Assembly: GCF_035594125.1 (NCBI RefSeq)
Contig: NC_087152.1
Location: forward strand, 11,618,501-11,682,500
Reading direction: 5' to 3'
DNA from: Scylla paramamosain
Lineage: Eukaryota > Arthropoda > Malacostraca > Decapoda > Portunidae
DNA length: 64,000 bases
Shown here piece after piece: positions 54,394 to 64,000 of this stretch (position 1 is its first letter; every line of letters starts with the position of its first letter). Position numbers and translations under genes: made by a program. The notes beneath the pieces are model-generated. The model saw nothing but the letters and a program-made list of their open reading frames with translations, was not told the origin of the DNA and did not search any database.

Positions 54394-54485
54394 GGAAACA
54401 AAGGGAAAAGATTAACAATACAAAAAAAGTAACATTAAAAATAGGAAAAAAAAAGACCGAAACAAGGACTAAATGAAATGAAATG

Positions 54486-54487
<2 letters not shown>

Positions 54488-54567
<80 letters not shown>
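54488..54567. repeat. (AC)n microsatellite
   Basis: 40 units. Confidence 0.98.
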
Positions 54568-54570
<3 letters not shown>

Positions 54571-54721
54571 CTTCACTAGGTAACATACACGATCGTCAAT
54601 AGCACACCTCAGCAATAGCAATCCACACAGGTAATGGGCGAGGCGTTATTTGGATGCCCTGGTATTAGCAAAGTGCAGGACTCGGCCTGGAAAAGTAAAA
54701 GCTGGTTCCACTCCACTCTCT

Positions 54722-55180
<459 letters not shown>

Positions 55181-55334
55181 TCTTCTTCACGGTAAGCTCT
55201 CCTAACTCTCCTACCTGTGCGGCTTACCCGACCTGTTTCCTCTAAGGCTTGTGCAGGAGGGAGAAGAGGGTGGAGAGAGAGCTTTCTGCTTTGCTGTTCT
55301 TTTCTTCTGCTATCACCTTAGTAGTCTTAGGATC

Positions 55335-55400
55335 GGTCACTTCGTGAGAACCGCAAGGCCTGTTGTGGCCTGTATTTCTATGTAACGCTATGTAACTTGG
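55335..55400 (+). mobile_element. Possible retroposon 3' tail with TATGTAAC repeats
   Basis: GGCCTGTTGTGGCCTGTATT is followed by TTCTATGTAACGC and TATGTAAC. This recalls the 3' block plus octamer tail at 21340-21420, but the block itself is different. Confidence 0.3.
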
Positions 55401-55573
55401 TTCTTCGATATAGTTTTCAGTGATCTGCTGTCTCACCTTTCATCATTATTTTTCTCTCTTTTACCTATTACCATTCAGTTCCTGTAGCTGTGGTCTGAAA
55501 TGGAAATTTTCTAAACTGTCATTTCCCGAGCTCTTCACAGTCCCTTTCCTTTCCGATCTAATACGTTTCACAA

Positions 55574-55705
<132 letters not shown>

Positions 55706-55969
55706 CTTCCACACTTTCCCACTTTCAGACCCATTTTTACGGAGTTTTCTGCTTTTTTATTTATCTTTTACCTATCAGCTCCTGCATTTTCTAACATGTC
55801 TTTCACGTTTCCTCAACTGTGTGATTTATATTTAGCAGTTTCTCACTTTCTAACTTCTCATCTTTCTTGGTTTTTCTACTTTCCGATCGTCTATCTTTCA
55901 CGGATTCTTTTTCCTTAGTCTTTAGAAAAAAATTCACTCTGAAAAGAAAACTGGAAAGATTTATGATCT

Positions 55970-56240
55970 ACACACTATTTCCTGAGCTTCCATCTTTCAT
56001 CAGACACATTTTTTTTTTTTATAGTTTTTCTCTTTCATAGCATAGATCATGAAATTAATCGTTTTATATTCTACTTTCTAAACTTATATTCCCCAGTTCT
56101 CTCTACTCTATTTTCTGAACTTCCATCTTTCACCTGATTTCTTTTTCTTTAGCAGTTTTCTTCTTCATAACGTAAATCATGAAAATTAATCTTTCTATAT
56201 TCTACTTCCTAAATTTATATTCCCCAGTTTCTCTTTCTCT
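55970..56240 (+). repeat. Two-copy tandem repeat, about 132 bp
   Basis: CTATTTCCTGAGCTTCCATC...AAATTAATCGTTTTATATTC...TTATATTCCCCAGTT (55976-56098) is followed by CTATTTTCTGAACTTCCATC...AAATTAATCTTTCTATATTC...TTATATTCCCCAGTT (56108-56229). It is part of the same pyrimidine-rich domain as 54722-55180. Confidence 0.85.
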
Positions 56241-56699
56241 TGTACTCAGTAAATCGTAATCTTTCACACACGCGCGCCGCTCCACGCCTATTAATGTTGC
56301 AGCAGCGCCATGACACACAATCAATCTTCACTCGTGTGCGTCATTCCCTCTCTATGGATCCGGTTATCTGTTTCATTCCTCGTCTGAGTTACTGTGAAGC
56401 GAAGCGAAAACACCGTGATAGTTTTGATTGGTCACATGAAAAAAATTTTAAAAATACAGGAAGTGCATCATATTGTATTACATTGTATTTCGCCTATATT
56501 TTTCCTCCCGCTCTCTTTGTCATGCATTGCTCCACGTAAAGGGCTGTGGAAAAATGTGGAAAAAAATAAAAGATCTATGAAAAAATAGTAACTAAAAGTA
56601 AAAACCTTTGTCTAGCCCGTCCCCTGTTAAAATGTTGTTTTACGAATATAAATAAAACTTCTCGTCAGAGATATTTTTCTGATGGCAGGATAATTTAAG

Positions 56700-56790
56700 A
56701 AGTTTTTTTTTTTTTCCATTCATTCATTCACTTTTAATTAATTTCTTTTTCTTTTTTTTTTATTTTGTTTTATATATATTTTTTTTTCTA
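56700..56790 (+). repeat. T-rich low complexity
   Basis: Several poly-T runs of 8-14 with ATTC units between. Confidence 0.85.
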
Positions 56791-56883
56791 ATTGGTGTCA
56801 ATTGCGGTTATTGTGTAGTGTACCTCACTAACTGTTTCTTCCAGCATAATTCAGCTATTCTTTATATTTTTTTCGTTGAAAAA

Positions 56884-56907
56884 TATAATGTAATATAATA
56901 TAATATA

Positions 56908-56959
<52 letters not shown>

Positions 56960-56970
56960 ATATATTATAT

Positions 56971-57064
<94 letters not shown>
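56884..57064. repeat. (TAATA)n then imperfect (AT)n
   Basis: Five TAATA units lead into AT runs broken by TATTATA and ATAATAT phase shifts. Confidence 0.97.
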
Positions 57065-57069
<5 letters not shown>

Positions 57070-57132
57070 TACAGAAGCTTTTTATTCCTATTATGTAAAG
57101 AAAGTTACAGGAATATTTTTTGAAAACTTTCC

Positions 57133-57270
<138 letters not shown>

Positions 57271-57541
57271 CATCTTTCTCTGCATAAGCAGAATGTCAGG
57301 AAAATATATTTTAATTTTGTAAGGAGAACTAATTCCATACACGTGCAATACTGATGAGGAAAAATGAACATGCGATTACAAAACAAAATTTATTCATGAA
57401 TGTCGTTTACTGTTGTTTTCTGTCTTCATTATAACATACAAGCAGAAACACAGTCATTAGTCATTACCTTAACAGCTATCACTACGGTGCTGAACCATTA
57501 CGCCTTTGGTTAGTTAGCTACCAACAAGGATATTGTTTTTC

Positions 57542-57544
<3 letters not shown>

Positions 57545-57605
<61 letters not shown>

Positions 57606-57616
57606 CTCTCTCTCTT
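57545..57616. repeat. (CT)n microsatellite with two phase breaks
   Basis: Breaks at about 57592 (CATC) and 57604 (CCTC). Confidence 0.97.
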
Positions 57617-58294
57617 TAAACTGTCAATGACAACAATATTTTCACCTCGTCACTCGTACATGATTGATGAATTACCACGATCATCCTGTTTGTGTTTCTG
57701 TCTGTATATCTTTGTGTTTGCGCGCCAATAAATCTTAAAATCATTCGTCTGCGTCAGAGAAACAACCTCCTGATACCAGAGTGGCTGTGGTGGCGGTGCG
57801 TGGAGAGCGGGGTGGTGGTGTAGCGGTGTTGGCCACTGTACTGCATATGGCTCAATTGGTGCTGAGGTTGATAGCGTTGGCACGACACGTGGGAGTGCTC
57901 GTGCAATGTTGTTACAAGTGTCCAATTTCTTCACTAGCCTTTCCACCACCTTCATTTCGTGAAGTGATCGGTTCTAATTGTTTTTTCATTAGTGTTCAGC
58001 AGCATTTGTTTCTCGCCTATTCTCATCGCCGCGAGTCTGATTACAATGACCGCTCTTTTCGTTCCTCCTAAGTACATGTCACTGTCGTTTCTTTTATATT
58101 CCTATCAATTTCTCATCAACACTGTGCTGACTGTCTTGCATTTCATTTAACATCATTTATCTATTATTATATGATTTTTAGACGTATATTTACATCATAC
58201 ATGTTTCGGTATAAGTTTAGCATATGTTGTTAAGCTGTTGGTACCACTTAACTTTACCAATCAATGTGATCTTTTCATTTCTTCCTTTTCCCAG
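57617..58294. other. Non-repetitive interval, possible coding remnant
   Basis: On the - strand, about 57765-57940 gives an open His/Gln/Ser/Thr-rich stretch (with HRYTTTPLSTHRHHSHS) ending at a stop. A GTG-rich + frame covers the same bases. Neither shows a known domain, so coding status is open. Confidence 0.25.
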
Positions 58295-58356
58295 AGGCGG
58301 GCTGTGTGTGGAGGAGCCCCGAGACAGCGCCTCCCGCCACGCCGCCCCCGTCACAG
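58295..58356 (+). CDS. Candidate internal exon, GC-rich, 62 bp (gene unknown)
   Basis: A textbook acceptor precedes it: a pyrimidine tract over 58270-58290 ending CTTCCTTTTCCCAG. A GTGAGG donor follows at 58357. The 62-bp segment is about three-quarters G+C, against AT-rich flanks, which is the usual contrast between an exon and its introns in such genomes. All three frames are open. One reads GLCVEEPRDSASRHAAPVT; another is Pro/Ala/Thr-rich and would leave the donor in phase after a Gln codon. A second possible donor, AACAG/GTCGCA near 58388, would lengthen the exon. No domain is recognisable in so short a piece, no partner exon was found in the window, and a chance combination of splice-like sites is possible. 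Confidence 0.35.
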
Positions 58357-58584
58357 GTGAGGCTGAGCAGCGCCGTCACGCAGAACAGGTCGCACAGGAG
58401 AAGTAATTCGATATAATGTAAGGCTGACTGGCTAGACCAGCGAGGTAACAGCAGCAGTAAAGGGAGGCCACACGGTTGGTGGAGAAATGAGATTGAAAAG
58501 TTTCAAGACGAAACTTGACAAAGATTGGCACAGTGCTGGGACTTGAGGAGAAAAGTTTGAAGATCCCTTTCTTCAGCAGCGGGC

Positions 58585-58626
58585 TGCTGCTGCTGCTGCT
58601 ACTGCTGTTGCTGATAATGATGATAG

Positions 58627-58663
<37 letters not shown>

Positions 58664-58668
58664 AATAA
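58585..58668 (+). repeat. Compound (GCT)n-(GAT)n microsatellite
   Basis: GCTGCTGCT at 58585-58605, then about 15 GAT units. Confidence 0.96.
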
Positions 58669-59390
58669 TGGCAGCACATCTGCGCTATTAGAATACTAAA
58701 TTATTAATATAGCTGAGGACATAAATTAAAATGCAAACAACACGGGTGAAAGTGAAATAGTTAACAAATATTAATATACAATAAATTAACTGTCTCTGGT
58801 CGCATATGCATCACAAGACAGGTGCGTTTAAAATATGGTGACAGGTAAAAAATTTTTCATCCACTTGTTAACAAGTAGGCAAGCAATCTCACTGACTTAT
58901 ACAACGCTTGTTCTTTGATGAGACCACATTTCTCTGACAACAAACTCACCGGTCACATGTTGAGGAGAGCAGACAATACGACGCTCATTTTCACTGTCCA
59001 AAATCCAGAGGCAGGTGCAGACGGGTTAGACAGTGCGTCTCATCAACGCTGCTGTGTTTGCTACACAGAAGCTTTTTTTCTCTTTTTTAAATTCTCATTG
59101 TATTCCATGGGCACGACAGTTTGACAACGATGGGGGAGTGCGGTAAACTGACACAATTACCTCTGGCAGGACAAGTGTACCTGACAAGTGGAGACAATTA
59201 CTGGAATGCGGCGTGGTCACTGAGCCTCGTCCAATGAACGCGTCATGAAAAGTTGAGGGAAAATGTAAGTGGCGCTCAAACTCCGGTATTCGTATTTCCG
59301 ATGTGCCCGAAATATGACACGCCGAAATGTACATTTGTACATGTACAGCGCCACCCTTGAAAAAAAAAAAAGTAAGGAAAATGGCAAATT
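58669..59390. other. No feature recognised
   Basis: Mixed sequence. A 114-codon - frame (59095-59439) has no recognisable domain and is partly in the A-rich tract. Confidence 0.4.
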
Positions 59391-60120
<730 letters not shown>

Positions 60121-60388
60121 TTTAATCGATATAAATATCATAAATTTCCTTGATGGCTTTGTTATTTACGCACATTTTAAAAAGTACTAAATGAGTAGTG
60201 AGGTAATTTAAATCCCAAATGATGTCTAATATAATAATAGCGACCTTTGTCCCTCCTTTCACACCCCCTGCCTCTCCGCTGGCTGGGCACAGGAGTAATG
60301 GGATTAGGGCATAACGAGGTGGTGTGTCAGGTAGAGGGAGACGAGGCTGACTTCCACGCCTCGTCCACCCCACAGTAACACTCAAATT

Positions 60389-60389
<1 letters not shown>

Positions 60390-60480
<91 letters not shown>
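60390..60480. repeat. (CT)n microsatellite with one CC break
   Basis: About 44 units, phase break near 60456. Confidence 0.98.
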
Positions 60481-60481
<1 letters not shown>

Positions 60482-60522
60482 GTGCCCATGTACTCCTTCT
60501 TTTTTCATGTAGGTAACACCGT

Positions 60523-60529
60523 TCTCTCT

Positions 60530-60560
<31 letters not shown>
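60523..60560. repeat. (CT)n microsatellite
   Basis: About 18 units with one CC break near 60549. Confidence 0.97.
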
Positions 60561-60894
60561 GCAGACATGTCCGTATGTTATGTGTTAATGCGTATAAGAG
60601 CTAAAGCACAAAATAAAACTCACCATAACCCAGGCTTAGTCAATTGACAGTCGTAAAGTCTTGTACTGCATGAAGCGGGCAAGTACTTATATTACCTGCT
60701 AATTAGGCAGTACCTTTGCTAAACCACGCGGGGGAGAGGGCCGGAATGACTCTCAACGCTCCAACGCTCCCCCTTGCAATGAAACGTTCTGGGTACGAAT
60801 AAATTTGCATGCAGAAAACCGCGCCAGGAAGAGTTGAGTTGGTGAAAGTCTCCGTATGCGTAAGAAGCGACGAGTGAAATGCAGGCACGAGTCC

Positions 60895-61015
60895 CAGTGA
60901 GTGAGTGAAGGGCGGGACTCTGGAGGGACTTGGGAGGGAGGGAGAGGACGTTGGAGGGACTTGGGGAGGGAAGGAGGAAGGGAAAGAGAGAGGGAGGGAC
61001 TTGTGAAGGAGGCTG
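60895..61015 (+). repeat. GGGA-rich purine tract
   Basis: GGAGGGACTTGGGAGGGA units recur at 60921, 60951 and 60988; a short minisatellite of about 30-35 bp. Confidence 0.7.
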
Positions 61016-61330
61016 GAAAGTCCGGCGGAGTATGTGATGTGGGAGTGAACGAATTCATTGGGGGAAAAAAATGGGAAGGGAAAAAAAATATTCGAAGTGA
61101 AGGTTCTAGAAAAGTCCAGTGATTGTGGACTATGTGCGGAAATAATTAGACATGTTTTATAGTACTGGGACTGCCATGCGATTCAAGAGTAAGGGAAGTT
61201 CGGCGAGGTATGTGATGCGAGTGAACGTGTCCAGTGGGAAATGATGGAAGGGGAAAAAAAATAAATAAATAATCGAAGCAAAGGAAGTATAGAGAAGCCC
61301 AAAAGACTGTATAGAAATAAATATACGTTT
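61016..61330 (+). repeat. Two-copy tandem repeat, about 178 bp
   Basis: AAGTCCGGCGGAGTATGTGA near 61018 and AAGTTCGGCGAGGTATGTGA near 61196 start two copies. Both continue through GAGTGAACG, a GTGGGAAA-ATGG-AAGGG block, poly-A, TCGAAG-AAGG, AGAGAAG-CC and a GGAAATAA-like end. Confidence 0.85.
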
Positions 61331-61339
61331 TTATACACG

Positions 61340-61400
61340 TAGTTCTGATGGCTTCTTACAGCTTCCCTTGTTATATATATATATTTTTTTTTTTTCCTAG
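61340..61400 (+). mobile_element. Probable retroposon 3' end with (TA)n tail
   Basis: GATGGCTTCTTACAGCTTCC matches the block at 21346-21366. Here the tail is CTTGTTATATATATATA followed by a T run instead of TTCTTATG units. Confidence 0.45.
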
Positions 61401-61655
61401 TCTTGCACCTTTCCTTTCTGATCTTATGTTACTTTTTTTGTTCCGTTTTTTTCCTAATAATTTTAAGTACAATGATATAGTGTAAGTGTTAATCTTCGTA
61501 GTAAAAAAGAAAAATATACGAATGAACGTTTACTAGTACTGGCAAGCTTTAAGTTAAATGCTGAAATTAATTTATTATTATTTCTTTTATGTGATGATGT
61601 ATTAAAATTAAACTAGAAGGGGAATGAGAAGGGGAATGAGAAAGGTAATGGAAGT

Positions 61656-61660
<5 letters not shown>

Positions 61661-61718
<58 letters not shown>
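61661..61718. repeat. (CT)n microsatellite
   Basis: 29 units. Confidence 0.97.
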
Positions 61719-61722
<4 letters not shown>

Positions 61723-61876
61723 TGCATGCAGTACTGCCTCTTTTCATGCAAACAACATCCTTTATTCTTCCTCTTCCTATGCAAACTTCCCTCTTCACCC
61801 CTCCCTCTCGCCTCTTTCTCCCCGGCTTTCTCTGTCTCGGGGAGAGAAGCGACACCACTCCAACAAACTCTCACCC

Positions 61877-61880
<4 letters not shown>

Positions 61881-61945
<65 letters not shown>
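61881..61945. repeat. (CT)n microsatellite
   Basis: 32 units, preceded by CTCACCCTCACT variants. Confidence 0.98.
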
Positions 61946-61949
<4 letters not shown>

Positions 61950-62051
61950 CATACAAATGAGGAATTAAAGAAAAAATAGACCAACAATCGCAAAATAAAA
62001 GAAAAAAAGAAAAACTAGAAAAGAAAAAAGAAAAGTTATAATTCATCATCT

Positions 62052-62146
62052 TTAAGTACCCCGCCCCACGCCAGGCACAGACCACACCGCCAGGGCCAGC
62101 AGCAGCAGCAGCAGCCCGTGAGTGGCGGCGTCCTTCTCCACAACAC
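62052..62146 (-). CDS. Candidate terminal exon with GPI-anchor-like C-terminus (gene unknown)
   Basis: Read on the - strand from an acceptor-like TATTCAG/GTG at 62147, one frame (phase 2) is open for 30 codons to a TAA at 62052-62054. It starts VVEKDAATHG and continues with a stretch of about 16 mainly hydrophobic residues beginning with six Leu, then a short GRGT end. A small-residue site (DAA), a short spacer and a terminal hydrophobic segment are the layout of a GPI-anchor signal, so the protein would be a cell-surface protein attached to the outer membrane leaflet. The segment is GC-rich against AT-rich flanks. Weak points: the pyrimidine tract before the acceptor is poor (a TTAAT branch-like sequence is present), six Leu codons come from a CTG/AGC repeat that could arise by chance, and no upstream exon was identified in the window. 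Confidence 0.33.
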
Positions 62147-62503
62147 CTGAATACACGGTGTCATTATTTCATTAACTCTTGTAGGGACGGATGACGAATG
62201 GCCCACCTTTACGAATGGGACTCAGCTGGGCGTGGGCAAGGGTTATTCAAGGGTCGTGGTGAGGCGGGGACAGGACCAAGGAGGAAGAAGACCTTTGCCC
62301 TCTCAGTACATTGCATACAAGACCTCCACGGCTCGGCTAATGAACAGTTCTGGTAGGTCTTCGTATTGACGTCGAGGGTGCGTGGATAGGATTTACGGCA
62401 TTTCTTTTTAAATCAAAAGAACTCAGCCCTTTGAATGTTATGGCCTCTGCTCAAACTTGTACCTTTTCGCTGCTACGGTCACCCTTTGTCAGCATTCAAG
62501 GCG
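62147..62503. other. No feature recognised
   Basis: Mixed, moderately GC-rich sequence that would be intron if the 62052-62146 exon is real. Confidence 0.35.
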
Positions 62504-62600
62504 CTGAGGGGAATTGTTTACATGGATACGGAAAGAGAGAGAGAGAGAAAAAAAAAAAAAAAACTGAGGGGAATTGTTTACATGGATACAGAAAAAAAAA
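62504..62600 (+). repeat. 60-bp tandem duplication, nearly perfect
   Basis: CTGAGGGGAATTGTTTACAT at 62504 is repeated exactly at 62564, with GGATAC following in both. The copies differ only in the GA/poly-A part between. A recent event compared with the other arrays. Confidence 0.95.
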
Positions 62601-62739
62601 ATAGAGAGACAGAATGTGAAGTTAGTTTTGTCTTTTTTTCGGGTTTAGTGCATGTGTGTTTAAAAGAAAGAGACAGAGACAGACAGAATGTTTACTCATA
62701 TTAAACAAATGCCTTAAATTCTGAATAGACCCTCAATAA

Positions 62740-62803
62740 TATGATGGAAAAAAAAGAGAAAAGGAAAAAAAGTAAAAGAAGAAGAAAAAAAAAAAGAGAG
62801 AGG
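62740..62803 (+). repeat. A/G low-complexity tract
   Basis: AAAAAAGAG and AAAGAAGAAG runs. Confidence 0.88.
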
Positions 62804-62878
62804 ACTGCCGCCCACTGTCAATAACTTTACCTAGAGAACATGCCGCAGCTACACCGTCACCTGCCGAGAGAACAAAGG

Positions 62879-62879
<1 letters not shown>

Positions 62880-62908
<29 letters not shown>
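62880..62908. repeat. (AC)n microsatellite
   Basis: 14 units. Confidence 0.96.
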
Positions 62909-62911
<3 letters not shown>

Positions 62912-63039
62912 CGACTCACACAAGGCTGTGTCATCCGGAAGCATCTCTAGTTATGCATACACGAGAGAATCTTTGGTCTAACTCTTATTAGATAACATAA
63001 TTTGAACTCTAAATAAATCATAATCAACGCTAAGGGGAA

Positions 63040-63538
63040 GGAAAACTGTTTGACTGACTGAGTAATTGACTGGTTGACTGATTGACTGTCGACTGATTGA
63101 CTGTCGACTGATTGAGTGGCTGTGATAAGGCACCGCAACATTGAGATCACAGAACGTCAGGGAAGGAAGAAATGTGTGCATTAAAACTGAAAATCAAATC
63201 AGCACTACAGGAATGGAGAAACTGACTGACCGATTGACTGATTGTGGTAATACTCTGCAACACTGAAATAATACGACAGCAAGGAAGAAGGAAATATGTA
63301 ACACTCAATACTGTTAACACGACAACCAACAAACAGAAACAGAAAGCAGAAACTGATTGATTAATAGTGGTAATACTCACAACATTAAGATAATACGACA
63401 TCAGAGAAGGAGGAAATATGTAACTTGAATCCTGTAAACACGATAACACTATATCGCAAGGGGGAAACTGATCGACTGATTGTGGTAATCAGCCGCACAA
63501 CTGAGATCACTGGGAAAAAGGAAATGTAGACCTTAGTG

Positions 63539-63540
<2 letters not shown>
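63040..63540 (+). repeat. Tandem repeat, unit about 120 bp, 4 copies
   Basis: GACTGATTG-TGGTAATACTC followed by GCAAC-CTGAGATAATACGAC and GGAAGGAGGAAATATGTAAC starts near 63121, 63243, 63366 and 63480, with spacings of 122, 123 and 114. The first copy carries an extra local expansion of GATTGACTGTC (63075-63112). Confidence 0.9.

Positions 63541-63620
<80 letters not shown>
63541..63620. repeat. (GA)n microsatellite with one AAG break
   Basis: About 39 units at the right edge of the 120-bp array. Confidence 0.98.
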
Positions 63621-64000
63621 AAACATGACGTGCATATTTACAAGTCTATTCTTCGTCGTAACAGCATAAAAATTAACGACGTAGTTTTTCCACCTATCGT
63701 CGGACGTAAACTCTTCCCCATTATCATAGTTGGTGACATTATTCTCTCAAAGTGCATCCTGTTATGCATCCAGCCATTTGTCCTCTTCTAATCATTACAA
63801 TATCTTCTCCCACCCACGCCGCCCACCCACCCTTGCTTGCATCTTCCCTGCCTGCACCTCCCTTCCGACGCCCCAGCACCCACCCAGGCCAGGCAGTGAC
63901 TCAGATGGCCCGAGCTTCATGGCAAAGGATGAGGTGATAAATATTGGTAATAAGTAAAGACTCAATACCCAGGAGCGACACACCACAGCCCACCGCCGCC
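63621..64000. other. No feature recognised
   Basis: CCCA-rich from about 63805 to 63890; no supported frame or motif. Confidence 0.4.

Noticed and set aside
63040..63540. CRISPR-like array (repeats near 120 bp; also considered for the 75-bp array at 49.8 kb)
   Set aside because: Units are diverged along their whole length with no constant repeat plus variable spacer pattern, and the window is eukaryotic.

Overview
This window looks like non-coding, repeat-saturated nuclear DNA from an arthropod, most likely a decapod crustacean (crab or shrimp). The reasons are the extreme density of long near-perfect (AG)n, (AC)n and (AT)n tracts, CCTAA/TTAGG-type (arthropod telomere motif) repeats at 36.9-37.2 kb, and remnants of LINE, Tc1/mariner, pogo-like, hAT-like and possibly piggyBac-like elements. 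The assignment is inference; no species-diagnostic gene is present. There is no sign of bacterial or viral gene organisation.

I see no complete protein gene. Nearly every long reading frame is a translated microsatellite (Arg-Glu, Leu-Ser, Cys-Val, Thr-His, Tyr-Ile runs) and is not annotated as a gene. Two short segments look like exons: a GC-rich internal exon on the + strand at 58295-58356, and a terminal exon on the - strand at 62052-62146 whose end resembles a GPI-anchor signal. A 3' reverse-transcriptase fragment (34.5-35.3 kb, - strand) and a weak hAT/BED transposase relic (24.4 kb) are the only recognisable transposon coding remnants.

The window is built on two scales. Large parts of the apparently unique sequence between microsatellites are old, diverged tandem arrays with units from 12 bp to about 250 bp: near 0.1, 1.4, 2.6, 3.8, 11, 13.2, 15.3, 19.1, 20.8, 26.2, 34.1, 35.6, 36.4, 43.3, 49.8, 52.7, 54.7, 56.0, 59.4, 61.0, 62.5 and 63.0 kb. 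Long dinucleotide tracts sit inside or at the edges of many of these arrays, as if seeded by short purine or AT runs in the unit. Summing the intervals listed here, AG/CT tracts alone make up roughly 4.5 kb.

Layout: 0-9 kb, (AG)n/(CT)n and (GT)n tracts with four old minisatellites; 9-16 kb, A-rich, polypurine and 70-bp minisatellites; 16-24 kb, trinucleotide and dinucleotide tracts including a CA/GT hairpin; 24-34 kb, relatively microsatellite-poor, with an hAT relic, a 12-bp minisatellite and TTAA-flanked repeats; 34-36 kb, a LINE fragment interrupted by a Tc1/mariner MITE; 36-42 kb, degenerate telomere-like DNA, GGA/AG tracts and a pogo-like MITE inside an imperfect palindrome; 42-57 kb, GAA/GGA polypurine, an hAT-like MITE and further arrays; 57-64 kb, the two exon candidates and more arrays.
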